Positions 8,476-16,657 of a stretch of DNA of 64,000 bases are shown here, in pieces; position 1 is the first letter of the stretch, and each line of letters opens with the position of its first letter. The notes under the pieces were generated by a model. The model saw nothing but the letters and a program-made list of their open reading frames with translations. It had not been told where the DNA came from and did no database searches. This stretch comes from JAHEKO01 sp965212505 (GTDB lineage: Bacteria; Acidobacteriota; Thermoanaerobaculia; Multivoradales; JAHEKO01), in assembly GCA_965212505.1 (NCBI GenBank), contig OZ243123.1, positions 3,534,001 to 3,598,000 of the forward strand, written 5' to 3'. The position numbers and the translations under genes are program-made.

Positions 8476-8913
8476 ATGTCCGACTCGGTTGAGACGTCCC
8501 GCACGCCCTGGCACCTCTGGGTCATCGGCATCTTTTGTCTCGTGACGAGCGGCATGGGCGCGTTCGACTACGTCATGACCGCGACGAACAACGAGGCCTA
8601 CCTGGCAAACGTCCCGCAAGAAACCCTGGACTTCTACTTCGGCCTCCCGGGATGGATGTTTGTCCTCTTTGCGATCAGCAGCTTTGGCGGTCTCATCGGA
8701 GCTGTACTGCTACTGCTCCGCAAGAAGCTCTCGTTCTCGTTTCTGGCCGCTGGCCTCGCGGCGGGCGTGATCGCTACGATCGTCACCTACACGAGCGGCG
8801 GGTTGGAGATCATGGGTGCAGCGGCGTTCGTCACGGGAGTTGTCTTCCTGGCCATCGCGGCTCTGATCCTCGTCTACGTCCGCCGGATGACGGGTAGGGG
8901 CGTTCTGACCTAG
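8476..8913 (+). CDS. Small four-helix membrane protein
   Basis: 145-aa protein with four hydrophobic segments (LWVIGIFCLVTSGMGAFDYV, WMFVLFAISSFGGLIGAVLL, FLAAGLAAGVIATIVTYTSG and TGVVFLAIAALILVYV). The first contains GAFDYVMT, as in uncharacterised proteins often named sugar-transporter-like. It is the last gene of the ArsR operon and the last chromosomal gene before the island boundary. No catalytic motif is visible. Confidence 0.75.
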   Translation: MSDSVETSRTPWHLWVIGIFCLVTSGMGAFDYVMTATNNEAYLANVPQETLDFYFGLPGWMFVLFAISSFGGLIGAVLLLLRKKLSFSFLAAGLAAGVIATIVTYTSGGLEIMGAAAFVTGVVFLAIAALILVYVRRMTGRGVLT

Positions 8914-8960
8914 GGACAGACGGCGAGTCAGCGCGCGAGCTCTGAGACGCGGCTACGGAC

Positions 8961-8978
8961 CGGTCGCGCAAGCGACTG
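8961..8978 (-). terminator. Hairpin behind the displaced tRNA-Leu 3' end
   Basis: CGGTCGC (8961-8967) and GCGACTG (8972-8978) pair around a 4-nt loop with one G-T pair. Read on the minus strand this hairpin follows the tRNA-Leu 3' end and CCA directly. It is probably the original processing or termination hairpin of the tRNA gene, now cut off from it by the island. Confidence 0.4.
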
Positions 8979-8980
8979 GT

Positions 8981-9031
8981 GCCGGAGCCGGGACTTGAAC
9001 CCGGACGCCTTGCGGCGGGGGATTTTAAGTC
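8981..9031 (-). repeat. attL: displaced 3' half of tRNA-Leu(TAA)
   Basis: This 51-bp segment matches 31994-32044, the 3' half of the intact tRNA-Leu, at 48 of 51 positions. The last 19 bp (CGGCGGGGGATTTTAAGTC, 9013-9031) are identical and end in the anticodon stem. Beyond 9031 the tRNA sequence stops. On the minus strand the fragment ends in an encoded ACCA (complement of TGGT, 8977-8980), which the intact copy lacks. It is the left attachment site of the island. Confidence 0.9.
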
Positions 9032-9149
9032 GGATCTGGCGCAATTTCTGGCAGCAAGGGGCAGCGCGTAACAGAACTGTTTCCAGCAATTGAATCGATC
9101 TGCACCTACTGCGGCATCCGGCGAGGAACTGCTCCTTTTCAACCACGAG

Positions 9150-9166
9150 TGCACCAGAACTGCACC
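9150..9166 (+). promoter_or_regulatory. Paired TGCACC motif near attL (possible integrase arm site)
   Basis: TGCACC occurs at 9150-9155 and 9161-9166, 11 bp apart, about 120 bp inside the left attachment site. The same pair at the same spacing occurs on the minus strand upstream of the integrase gene (27639-27655). One helical turn between repeats and position near att suggest arm-type binding sites. Apart from this pair, 9032-9345 shows no gene or structure. Confidence 0.5.
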
Positions 9167-9345
9167 ACGATCACGCCACCACTGACTCCGCCGGAGCCGG
9201 TACCCTCTCTGGGATGGAGGGGCCGCCTCCTTACGCCATCTAGAAGAGCTGTTGACCCTCCGACCGTCGAAGGGCTGCCCCGAAGCCATGACTCAGGGTG
9301 CGACGACGAGCGGCGCTGCTCGCGGCTTGAGTCAATGGAGGTCTG

Positions 9346-9552
9346 ATGGACCCTGCGCCTGTTCGATTAGTGGAAGTCCTGGAGCGCAACCGTATCCGCG
9401 CAACGTACAGAGCCGTGGGGGCTGCTGACCTGCCTCCGCGATCTGTTGGGAGTCGCCTTGGTAATCGTTCTCCCCTCGCCTCGTCGGTTGTGAACGGCAC
9501 AACGGGAGAGCCAACTGGCTACTCCGCGCATGAGAAGCATCCGGGCCTCTAG
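9346..9552 (+). CDS. Small conserved-type protein (ATYxAV...TGxPTGY family)
   Basis: 68-aa frame with a ribosome site (TGGAGG, 9336-9341) in front of ATG 9346. The protein reads RNRIRATYRAV, LPPRSVGSRLG, VVNGTTGEPTGYS and ends HPGL. This order matches my memory of a family of small uncharacterised bacterial proteins with TYGAVA..PPR..G..LG and VVN..TG.PTGY..HP. Those usually continue a little further, so this copy may be truncated at the C-terminus. It lies just inside the left end of the island. Confidence 0.55.
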   Translation: MDPAPVRLVEVLERNRIRATYRAVGAADLPPRSVGSRLGNRSPLASSVVNGTTGEPTGYSAHEKHPGL

Positions 9553-9697
9553 GTCAGCGCCGAGATCACCAATTGCCGCGACTTGATTCGCCGGATGAGA
9601 GGTCCCCGTCCTCGGAGTCGCGCTTTGCTATGATCTTTTCATCCGCAGCACCACATAGAAGCGTCGGGCGCGGTTCCGCCCTAGAAGGAGGATGCAA

Positions 9698-11020
9698 TTG
9701 GAACGAATCGCTGCATTCTTGTTGCTGACAATGAGCCAAGCAGCCGTGGCGCTTGAGCCCTCGGAGGGCACCGCAACATGGAGCTCACAGATCTGCCCTA
9801 GGCAAGCGAGTCCTTTCCAAAGCGCGGGCTGTGTTCCCCCGTCGATCGCCTACGGAGATACGCTGGAGGAGTCAATCGATTTCTTGGGTAACATCGACGT
9901 CTTCCTGTTTGTCGGGGTGGCAGGTGAGCCGATTGTGGCCCAGGTAGTCAGAGTTACTGGAGACTGGGGGCCGCTGATTGAGATCTGCCGTCCAGATGGG
10001 ACCCACTTCGCACTGGCCGACGCCAGCGGCTCTTTCCCGTTCTTCAATGTGGCACGACTGGACGAAGTGCTAGACGCGACTGGGTGCTGGACTCTTCTTG
10101 CGAGCGATGCGGGCAACAACCAGACCGGTGACTACACGGTCGGGATAGAGAGAGTAGGGCCGCCATCATCGACCGCAACGCCGATCTGTTTCGGTTGTGA
10201 CATTCCCGGCCAGATCGGCCCTGAGGGCGACTTGGACTTGTTCCGGTTCGAGGGTTCCTCCAACCAGACCATTGCGGCACACGCTGTGATGAATGGCGCG
10301 AGTCTTGCCGTTCCACGCGTTGAGCTGTTCCGCCCAGATGGAAGCCTCGGGGCAACGGCCAGTGGAGTCGCCCCGATCCCTAACACCGCGAGACTGGATA
10401 TCACTCTGGATCAATCTGGGACTTGGACCCTGCTCGCCCGTGAAAGAGACAACAACGGGGAAGACTCCTACCTAGTGGTCCTAGAGCGCATCGGCGCCTG
10501 CCACCCCGAGGGCGACCTTGAGATCACAGACTTGGTCGTCGATTCCAAGGAGGTATATGAGAGCTGTGACGAAATCCTTGCCGGACCCAATGTTGTAGTA
10601 GAAGCAGGTGGCGATGTCGCGATGTTTGCAGGAGGAGCGGTCGCGTTCCGTAATGGCTTCGTAGTGACGGTCGGCGGCAAGGTTGCCGCAGGAGGTGCCC
10701 CGGATGGGCTCCCGATTACCTATGGAACCGCTATCCAAGGAGAGATCGAGCCCGCAGGAGACATCGATACGTTCGTGTTTCAGGGAACGATCGACGAGGT
10801 AGTCGTTGTGAGCCTTTCGGTGCCTGGACAAGGAGGTGCCGAAGTCGAACTCTTCCGACCTGACGGGAGTCGGTTGGCAGTCGATAGCTCCGATTCGACC
10901 GCCACGATCAACACTACGCTCGACCAGTCCGGTACCTGGACGATTCTGGCTAGGGAGTGGTTCAACAATGAGGACGCCGACTACACCCTCAGTCTCCAGT
11001 GTGTCGTCTCCTGCCCATAA
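9698..11020 (+). CDS. Secreted protein with three PPC-like beta domains
   Basis: 440-aa exported protein. Three similar modules are recognisable by DIDVFLFVG or DLDLFRFEG or DIDTFVFQG, then VELFRPDGS, then LDQSGTWTLLARE, each ending in a Tyr-rich strand. This is the pattern of pre-peptidase C-terminal (PPC) beta-sandwich domains. A signal peptide is present (IAAFLLLTMSQAAVA), and between modules 2 and 3 lies an 80-residue GG-rich stretch. AAGGAGG directly abuts an ATG at 9692, so the in-frame TTG at 9698 is the better spaced start. Codon use is less GC-biased than in the chromosome. There is no protease domain; it may be a secreted adhesin or decoration. Confidence 0.75.
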   Translation: MERIAAFLLLTMSQAAVALEPSEGTATWSSQICPRQASPFQSAGCVPPSIAYGDTLEESIDFLGNIDVFLFVGVAGEPIVAQVVRVTGDWGPLIEICRPDGTHFALADASGSFPFFNVARLDEVLDATGCWTLLASDAGNNQTGDYTVGIERVGPPSSTATPICFGCDIPGQIGPEGDLDLFRFEGSSNQTIAAHAVMNGASLAVPRVELFRPDGSLGATASGVAPIPNTARLDITLDQSGTWTLLARERDNNGEDSYLVVLERIGACHPEGDLEITDLVVDSKEVYESCDEILAGPNVVVEAGGDVAMFAGGAVAFRNGFVVTVGGKVAAGGAPDGLPITYGTAIQGEIEPAGDIDTFVFQGTIDEVVVVSLSVPGQGGAEVELFRPDGSRLAVDSSDSTATINTTLDQSGTWTILAREWFNNEDADYTLSLQCVVSCP

Positions 11021-11133
11021 GAACCTACTGAGCGGTTCCCGAGGACCACACACGGAGTGTCGGCTCGAAGAGTGCGCCTCGCTGGACGGCTTCGACTAGC
11101 TGCGCTTCGGGCGGACCTGGCAGCGCCTCGTCG

Positions 11134-11346
11134 TTAGCTCTTGGTCCAGCTAGCGCCCGTTGTGTCGTCGGTGATCCAGTCTACGAACTTGCTCAGAGGC
11201 ACTGAGCGGAACTTCTGAGCGCTCTTCGGCTTCCATTTTACTGCCGCCGGATTCACTCGGAGTGTACCCACGACGTTCCCCTCCTTGTCGAGAATCGTCT
11301 CCTGTACGTACTCCGGGCTCCTAAACGAGTTATTCCTCACAGGCAT
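11134..11346 (-). CDS. 70-aa hypothetical protein at the end of the defence operon
   Basis: Small protein starting MPVRNNSFRSPEYV, with a beta hairpin-like ETILDKEGNVVGTLRVNP and a lysine-rich middle (VKWKPKSAQKFRSVPLSKF). A good ribosome site (AAGGAG, 9 nt before ATG 11346) supports this start over an ATG 20 codons upstream. It lies about 150 bp downstream of the last nuclease gene on the same strand. I do not recognise the family. It could be a small regulator, an accessory factor or a passenger. Confidence 0.6.
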   Translation of the reverse strand: MPVRNNSFRSPEYVQETILDKEGNVVGTLRVNPAAVKWKPKSAQKFRSVPLSKFVDWITDDTTGASWTKS

Positions 11347-11497
11347 TTGTGCGTTCTCCTTCAGTTCGCCGCGTGTCGTGATGAGCAGATGCGCGTCGAT
11401 CTCCAATCTAGCGGACCGGCCCCAGGTAACAACTGACCTACTTCAAGCCGTACCCGAAGGAGCAGCACGATCTAGATCCCGAGAGCCTGGGAGGTTT

Positions 11498-12151
11498 TCA
11501 TGAGCTTGGCCCATCCTTGGTACCGCGCAAGACCCGATCCTTTCTCCCAGCTTCCTCGACCGCTTGTTTGAGCCGGTCTAGGCTTACCGACGCTCCGGCC
11601 AATGCTCTTAGCGAGTTCAGTGTGATCGAGTGCTGACTTCTCTTTCGGTTGTCGAGTGAGATCGTCGGTACGACGAAGAACTCCCACTGAGACACATCGA
11701 GTGGATCGACGGTTCTCTGATCGGTATGTGCAAGCAGCGCGAAAACGTAAACATCTGCCTGGCGTCGGGAGTCTGCACTCTGCTGATTGGTGTCCTTGTC
11801 CCATGCGCGAGTCTTCGGCACACGGAAGGTGATTCGGGAGAATCTGTCTTGGCGCCAGCTCTGGATGTACGCGGCGGACTTGACCTCAATCCTTGTGCCG
11901 TCAAGCGTTTTGAGGTCGTATGCGGCCCACTCCTCGCGGACGCTCTCTCCGGCGACTCCGAGGGCTTGCGCAACTAGGTACTCCGCGAGCACCCCTCGCG
12001 TCGCATTACTCAGGACATCCGAGCAACTCCATTGCCAAAAGCTAAGCAAGTCATGATCTAGAGGTTGGCCCGCGACGTGGAACCGTTCATTTCCCTCGCG
12101 CCGCCGCAGCTTAATCGCCCCGAGGTCGCTCGCTTCGGTCACGCTGGGCAC
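11498..12151 (-). CDS. PD-(D/E)XK family nuclease (restriction endonuclease-like)
   Basis: 217-aa protein with the restriction-endonuclease fold core: a helix with Glu57 (GVLAEYLVAQAL), then Asp79 (YDLKTLDG), Glu89 and Lys91 (RIEVKSAAY). This D-x9-ExK arrangement is a complete PD-(D/E)XK catalytic signature. The start is GTG at 12151, 12 bp after the Mrr-like gene, without a clear ribosome site, so translational coupling is likely. It belongs to the island defence operon, probably cutting DNA marked or translocated by the other subunits. Target and specificity are unknown. Confidence 0.8.
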   Translation of the reverse strand: MPSVTEASDLGAIKLRRREGNERFHVAGQPLDHDLLSFWQWSCSDVLSNATRGVLAEYLVAQALGVAGESVREEWAAYDLKTLDGTRIEVKSAAYIQSWRQDRFSRITFRVPKTRAWDKDTNQQSADSRRQADVYVFALLAHTDQRTVDPLDVSQWEFFVVPTISLDNRKRSQHSITLNSLRALAGASVSLDRLKQAVEEAGRKDRVLRGTKDGPSS

Positions 12152-12163
12152 ACCAAGGTTCGA

Positions 12164-13093
12164 CTAGGACTTGGACCGCTCTTCTGAGACAGGAACAACA
12201 TCCTTGTAGGCAATCTCCATGAAAGGTCGTACTGAGAGTTCATTGGGGTCGTCAATCTTCTGCCAGCCCTCCACGAGGCCCTGCTCGATCCTTCCCGGAG
12301 CGAAGACCTCTGTGGAGACCTCACGTGTCAGAACGCCCCCAGTTTGGACGTTCTCGAAGCCGCTCAGGTGCACCGGCAGGTTCCCGTAGTAGTACTCGCG
12401 CAGAACTTGCACAATCGCAACCACGTCCGCCTGCGCTTTACTGTCAAGCACCTCAATCCACACTTTCTTCCCTATCTCGTACTCGACCTCACCCCGGAGA
12501 TCGTCGCTTGTATCCTCGTTCCAACGCCGTGCGACAAGGTCGGAGAGTGTGCCCAGGAACTCACCATCGGGAGACAGTACTCGTGCTGCTGGGAAGGTCG
12601 AGTTGTTCAGTCCAGCAGGAAGAGTCTGAAAGCCCGACAGCCTGAACTGGTAGCCACCGAAACCGGTCCGCCACAACACCACTGGGACCGAAGCATACGC
12701 CTTCCAGTCATGATCCTTGGTGTCAACAAGCCGGAGGGTATCGATGCCGTGGTGACGAGCAAGTGTGAGAGCTGCCTTGCTGAATCCGCTAGCAGAGACG
12801 ATAGCCCCCTTGTTCGCTCGAATGTCCTTGAACAGACCGGCAACCGTTTCGACATTCTTCACATCGAGGGGCACCTTGTAGTCTTTGCATTCAATGGCAA
12901 CAAAGACATCGAACTGCCCGACTTGCCGCCGTATCGTGATGTCCACTTGGCGCTGAGTGCCGGTATCGACGCCGGGTACGGAGTCGTCTAGGGTTACAGT
13001 GGCGTCGCCTGCCAGTTCTTTCTGAAGCTTGTAAACGAGCTTCTCGAAACGTTTCCACTTGGGTTCCAAGGGCTCCTTAATCGACGCCGACAT
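12164..13093 (-). CDS. Mrr-type restriction endonuclease
   Basis: 309-aa nuclease. The N-terminal Mrr-like catalytic domain shows RQVDITIRR (Asp51), VAIECKDYK (Glu68, Lys70) and VETVAGLFKDIRANKGAIVSASGF, the full Mrr_cat pattern. The remaining 190 residues form a domain I do not recognise, probably for DNA or partner recognition. ATG 13093 overlaps the end of the DUF499 ATPase by 17 bp, so it is expressed with it. Mrr-family enzymes often cut modified or foreign DNA; here it would be an effector of the operon. Confidence 0.88.
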   Translation of the reverse strand: MSASIKEPLEPKWKRFEKLVYKLQKELAGDATVTLDDSVPGVDTGTQRQVDITIRRQVGQFDVFVAIECKDYKVPLDVKNVETVAGLFKDIRANKGAIVSASGFSKAALTLARHHGIDTLRLVDTKDHDWKAYASVPVVLWRTGFGGYQFRLSGFQTLPAGLNNSTFPAARVLSPDGEFLGTLSDLVARRWNEDTSDDLRGEVEYEIGKKVWIEVLDSKAQADVVAIVQVLREYYYGNLPVHLSGFENVQTGGVLTREVSTEVFAPGRIEQGLVEGWQKIDDPNELSVRPFMEIAYKDVVPVSEERSKS

Positions 13094-16013
13094 CGTCCTT
13101 CATCCCAAGCCCCCTCAGGGCAGTCTTCACCTCTTCGACCTGGGTGTCCGTCGCGCCACCCTCCGGAGCAGCCTCGACGCGGAGGCTCAGGGTGAGCTCG
13201 CCTGCCGAGGCCAGCCTCGTGAGCACCTTCATGTAGAAGTTCGTCCACTTTTGATGCGGCACCTCGCCCTCCCAGTTGATCTGCTTCTTCTTCGCAGGCT
13301 TCGGCGGCTCGCCTTTGAACACGCGGACCCCTGCCGTACCAGTGACCTTCCCAGCTTCGGCTGTGACGAAGAACCCACCTACATCGGCTCCTGCTGTGAA
13401 GACTCCTTCAGACGAGACCTCCCCTCCGGTAGCTTTCCAAGACACCTCGCCGGTATCGATGGCGTTGCCGAACTGGTCGAGCCCGCTCACGGTGAAGGTC
13501 TCCTTCGTCCCAGGTTGGAGCTGCACGTCGGAGGGACTGACGAGCAACCCGGAAAGTACGGGTGGCTTGAGGTGCTTCTCAGCCTCCTCCGCTTTGATGA
13601 TGTACATATCGTCCGAGATCTCGACCTCTACCGGCTGGAGTGTCTTCTTGAACAAGAAAGGGTCGTAGCTGCCCGTCGGAGACTTGCCAACGTACGCGAT
13701 GAGGCCGTCAGTGACTCCTTGGGCTACTGTCATCGCAATTGTTGTTGGGTCAAGAAGGCGAGGGAAGAGCGGGGACGCGTAGAAGGAGTCGCGGACTGCC
13801 TTGGTACTCCACTCGGTGAAGGCAGGTGACCAGTTGCGAACGAGAAAACGAGCCGAGATCGGCCCCTTGTCGACCTCGTCCTTTTGGCGCAGGCTTTGTA
13901 GGATCAAGCCTGGGAGGGAAGAGTGCGCACTGGAGGTCACGAGACCTAGATCGACGGTCTTAACCGCGTTGTCCTTCCCCAGCAGGAGGACATTCTTGTA
14001 CGAGCGCCAAACGCCCTCTGTGAGGTCCCGCTTCGCCTTCTTGAGGCTGATCCCGAGCTGTTTCTGCTGGGACTCGTCGAGCTTTAGTCCCTCGGCCTGG
14101 ATAGCCTCCCACGCCAGCAGCTTCCTGGCCTCCTCGCGCATCGAACCAGCCGTCTCTGGCACTGCCCAGATCAGGGCACTCTTGTAGGTCCGGGCCGACT
14201 TCCCGTGCTCCTTGATCATGGCCTCGACCATTGCGACGACCTGTGGGTCGTCTTGCACGGCGTGGTCTAGCCCCATGACTACGAGTGTGATGACGGGGCG
14301 GTCCTGGATCTGACTGCTCTTCTCGGGAAAGGCCAAGATCTCGATGCCGTCGGTCCGAGGAAAGACCTTCTGGATCTCCTCCCGAACTCGCTGATCGATT
14401 TCGTCGGTCCGAATCGTTGCCCGACGGTCGGCGTATCGTTTGGTCAAGTTCTCCCGCGTGCTGAAGCGATAGCGGTTCCCCTCGGTTGTGAGGTAGTAGC
14501 AAGTGTCGCTGAGAGACTCCAAGGCCGTCTCTACGTTGCCCAAGTCCACGTGAGGCCCGGCTACCGCCAGCCTGATCTCGGGCAGACTGGCGTCGTCGCG
14601 GGACTGCCCACCATTGGACTCAAAAAAGATGGAAGTGGCAGTCTTCTTGTGGAGTCGAGCCTTCCGAATCGTGTCCACCGCCTCTTCGTCGAGGCGCACC
14701 GCGTGGGAATCCTTCTTCCCACAGATGTCGGTAGTGACCGGCCCTTCGAGCTTGTTCTCACCGAGTTGCTCGAACATGGGCTGCCGGAAGATCGGATCTT
14801 CGAGAGGAGCCGTGCCCAGGTCGACCAGCGGGACTTGTTCTGCGCCCTTGAAGCCTTGCTGGTAGGCGTTGGAGACCCAGAGGGCGAGCAGGCGCAAGAC
14901 ACCTCGGGTTTGTTGGAACCGTGGCAACTCCTGCCACTTGCGCTCGAAGACCGAAAGGACCGAAGGATGAAACGGGTACGTGACTTCGACCATAGCTTGC
15001 GCGTGGTCCACAGGGAACCATCCAGGGATCTGAGCCCGATTCTCTTGGAGCCACTCGGCGTACTCACGCGCTGTCTGGAGCGCCTCCTTGGGAAGCAGGA
15101 CCTTGCCGTCTTGGGAGACGGCCCTCGGGTCCCACTCGAACAGCCGCCGCCGAATGATCTCGGAGGTCTCGGCCTCTACCGACATCACAACAGCTTTTCC
15201 CACCCGGTCGAGCATCTTCTTGAACCGCTCGTAGTCCGATTGGTCCTCGGCGCTCATCTCCAACTCCGAGGCTGGGATCGAAACGACCACGACCACTTTG
15301 TCGTTGCCGCGAGCCTCCTCGGAGAGGTTCTGGATGAAGTTGTAGAGCTGCGTGGCGAGGCCGCTCTTCCGACTCCGGCTGACGTAGTTCATCAACTCAT
15401 CGACGAGGATCAGACTCGGTTTGTTCTTCGGTAAGAAACTGCGGATGACTTCCCCGGACGGGGCGGTCATCTGCTTCTCATGCTCCTCCACGGTGCGGAA
15501 GCCCGCTTCCCCCGAGAGCTGGAAGGCAATCTCACCCCACGGCGTCTTCCGCAAAGGGACTCCATCGTTGCCTCCGCGTCCCGTGATCGAATCGAACTCG
15601 GTGCCGACAAAAACGGCTGTCGCAGCTCCAGGAACTTCCTTGATGCCAGCCTTCGCCAGGATCTGTCCGACTCCCTGCCATTTGGAGGCGGAGGCACCCT
15701 GCTCAGCCAAGTGATAGAGCAGGGTCAGGGCATGCGTCTTCCCTCCGCCGAACTGCGTCGCCATGTTGAAGACAGCCGAGGTCTCAGTCTTGATCCCAGA
15801 CAGCCGTCGAAGCACCTCGCCTGCCGTCTGGAGGAGGCTGTTCGTCAGATAGGTCCGCTCGAAGAACTGTTGGGGCTTCTGGTAGTCGTCGGAGGCCCTG
15901 CCATCCCGAACCTGATCGAGGTGTACGGCGAACTCAGAGGCGTCGAGGGGTTTGCCCTCTCGGAGATCTTCCCGTGGAGTAACAATCTTGTACCAGGGTT
16001 GAAGTTTGGCCAT
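13077..16013 (-). CDS. DUF499 ATPase with C-terminal Ig-like (Big) domain
   Basis: 978-aa P-loop ATPase of the DUF499 family. The Walker A variant FGGGKTH is at residues 88-94 and Walker B LILVDEL at 201-207; the body is the long alpha-helical DUF499 region. Residues about 820-901 look like a bacterial Ig-like domain (LLVSPSDVQLQPGT, SWKATGGEVSSEGVFTAG, VTAEAG), unusual in a cytosolic ATPase, followed by a Lys-rich linker and a 60-residue C-terminal domain. ATG 16013 follows GAGG; a longer in-frame extension overlaps the upstream gene. In known defence loci DUF499 ATPases act beside DNA methylases and helicases, comparable in role to BrxC/PglY. Confidence 0.9.
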   Translation of the reverse strand: MAKLQPWYKIVTPREDLREGKPLDASEFAVHLDQVRDGRASDDYQKPQQFFERTYLTNSLLQTAGEVLRRLSGIKTETSAVFNMATQFGGGKTHALTLLYHLAEQGASASKWQGVGQILAKAGIKEVPGAATAVFVGTEFDSITGRGGNDGVPLRKTPWGEIAFQLSGEAGFRTVEEHEKQMTAPSGEVIRSFLPKNKPSLILVDELMNYVSRSRKSGLATQLYNFIQNLSEEARGNDKVVVVVSIPASELEMSAEDQSDYERFKKMLDRVGKAVVMSVEAETSEIIRRRLFEWDPRAVSQDGKVLLPKEALQTAREYAEWLQENRAQIPGWFPVDHAQAMVEVTYPFHPSVLSVFERKWQELPRFQQTRGVLRLLALWVSNAYQQGFKGAEQVPLVDLGTAPLEDPIFRQPMFEQLGENKLEGPVTTDICGKKDSHAVRLDEEAVDTIRKARLHKKTATSIFFESNGGQSRDDASLPEIRLAVAGPHVDLGNVETALESLSDTCYYLTTEGNRYRFSTRENLTKRYADRRATIRTDEIDQRVREEIQKVFPRTDGIEILAFPEKSSQIQDRPVITLVVMGLDHAVQDDPQVVAMVEAMIKEHGKSARTYKSALIWAVPETAGSMREEARKLLAWEAIQAEGLKLDESQQKQLGISLKKAKRDLTEGVWRSYKNVLLLGKDNAVKTVDLGLVTSSAHSSLPGLILQSLRQKDEVDKGPISARFLVRNWSPAFTEWSTKAVRDSFYASPLFPRLLDPTTIAMTVAQGVTDGLIAYVGKSPTGSYDPFLFKKTLQPVEVEISDDMYIIKAEEAEKHLKPPVLSGLLVSPSDVQLQPGTKETFTVSGLDQFGNAIDTGEVSWKATGGEVSSEGVFTAGADVGGFFVTAEAGKVTGTAGVRVFKGEPPKPAKKKQINWEGEVPHQKWTNFYMKVLTRLASAGELTLSLRVEAAPEGGATDTQVEEVKTALRGLGMKDDVGVD

Positions 16014-16027
16014 TAATTCCTCGCTTC

Positions 16028-16657
16028 CTAGAACAGCTCGAATTCGCCAGTATTGGATTCCAGGCTCCACCACCTGAAGAAACCATCGGGGAATGTGTCT
16101 GCCTTGCTGCGGTAGCCGACGACTGCAAGTGTCTCCCCTCCGAGACCGACCCGATCTGGGATCGTCATCGAGTGAACGACACTCCGTTCCATGTGCCTCA
16201 CCAGAGCGGTGCCGCCCTCCACCGAGGGCCGATAGCAGAAGAGCACCCGGAGCCTGGCTCTGAGGTTCAGGAGCTTCCAGAGCGAGTACGCCACTCGTTG
16301 GTCCTTGGAGCTGTTCTCAAGCTCAAGGACAGCTACCGGAAAGAGCCACTGGGACCGATCGTCCTCGAAGGCCATCGCGTCGATCCCCAAGTACTCCTCC
16401 TGCGGCTGCGGCATTCGGGCCAGGAGGTGGCCCTTTGCTGCCACCTTCCAACCGTGGGCCTCGCCGGTAGCCACAACAGCCTGGGCCAGGGACGCGGTCC
16501 AGTCCTTGAGCCGCGCCTCCAAACTCGCGGCCTTCAGATCCCGCGCGAACGGCTCGGACGCGACTGTGCCAAGAAACCGATCTCTCCAAGCCGCGCCCAG
16601 GCCACTCACGTCTACAGCCCCAACCCTTTCTTCCGTCCGAGGACCCCGTCCACCCAT
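16028..16657 (-). CDS. 209-aa protein with possible PD-(D/E)XK-like core
   Basis: Protein of unknown family between the methylase and the ATPase. A central segment reads EYLGIDAMAF (Asp93), then VAVLELENSSKDQRVAYSLW (Glu112, Glu114, Asn115), then LRVLFCYRP. This beta-E-x-E-N-beta pattern with a following helix resembles the PD-(D/E)XK fold with Asn in the Lys position. That is inference from pattern only. The frame from 16657 overlaps the methylase by 46 bp; a GTG at 16609, just after the methylase stop, is an alternative start. It is followed 14 bp later by the DUF499 gene. It may be a nuclease or an inactive specificity or adaptor subunit. Confidence 0.75.
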   Translation of the reverse strand: MGGRGPRTEERVGAVDVSGLGAAWRDRFLGTVASEPFARDLKAASLEARLKDWTASLAQAVVATGEAHGWKVAAKGHLLARMPQPQEEYLGIDAMAFEDDRSQWLFPVAVLELENSSKDQRVAYSLWKLLNLRARLRVLFCYRPSVEGGTALVRHMERSVVHSMTIPDRVGLGGETLAVVGYRSKADTFPDGFFRWWSLESNTGEFELF

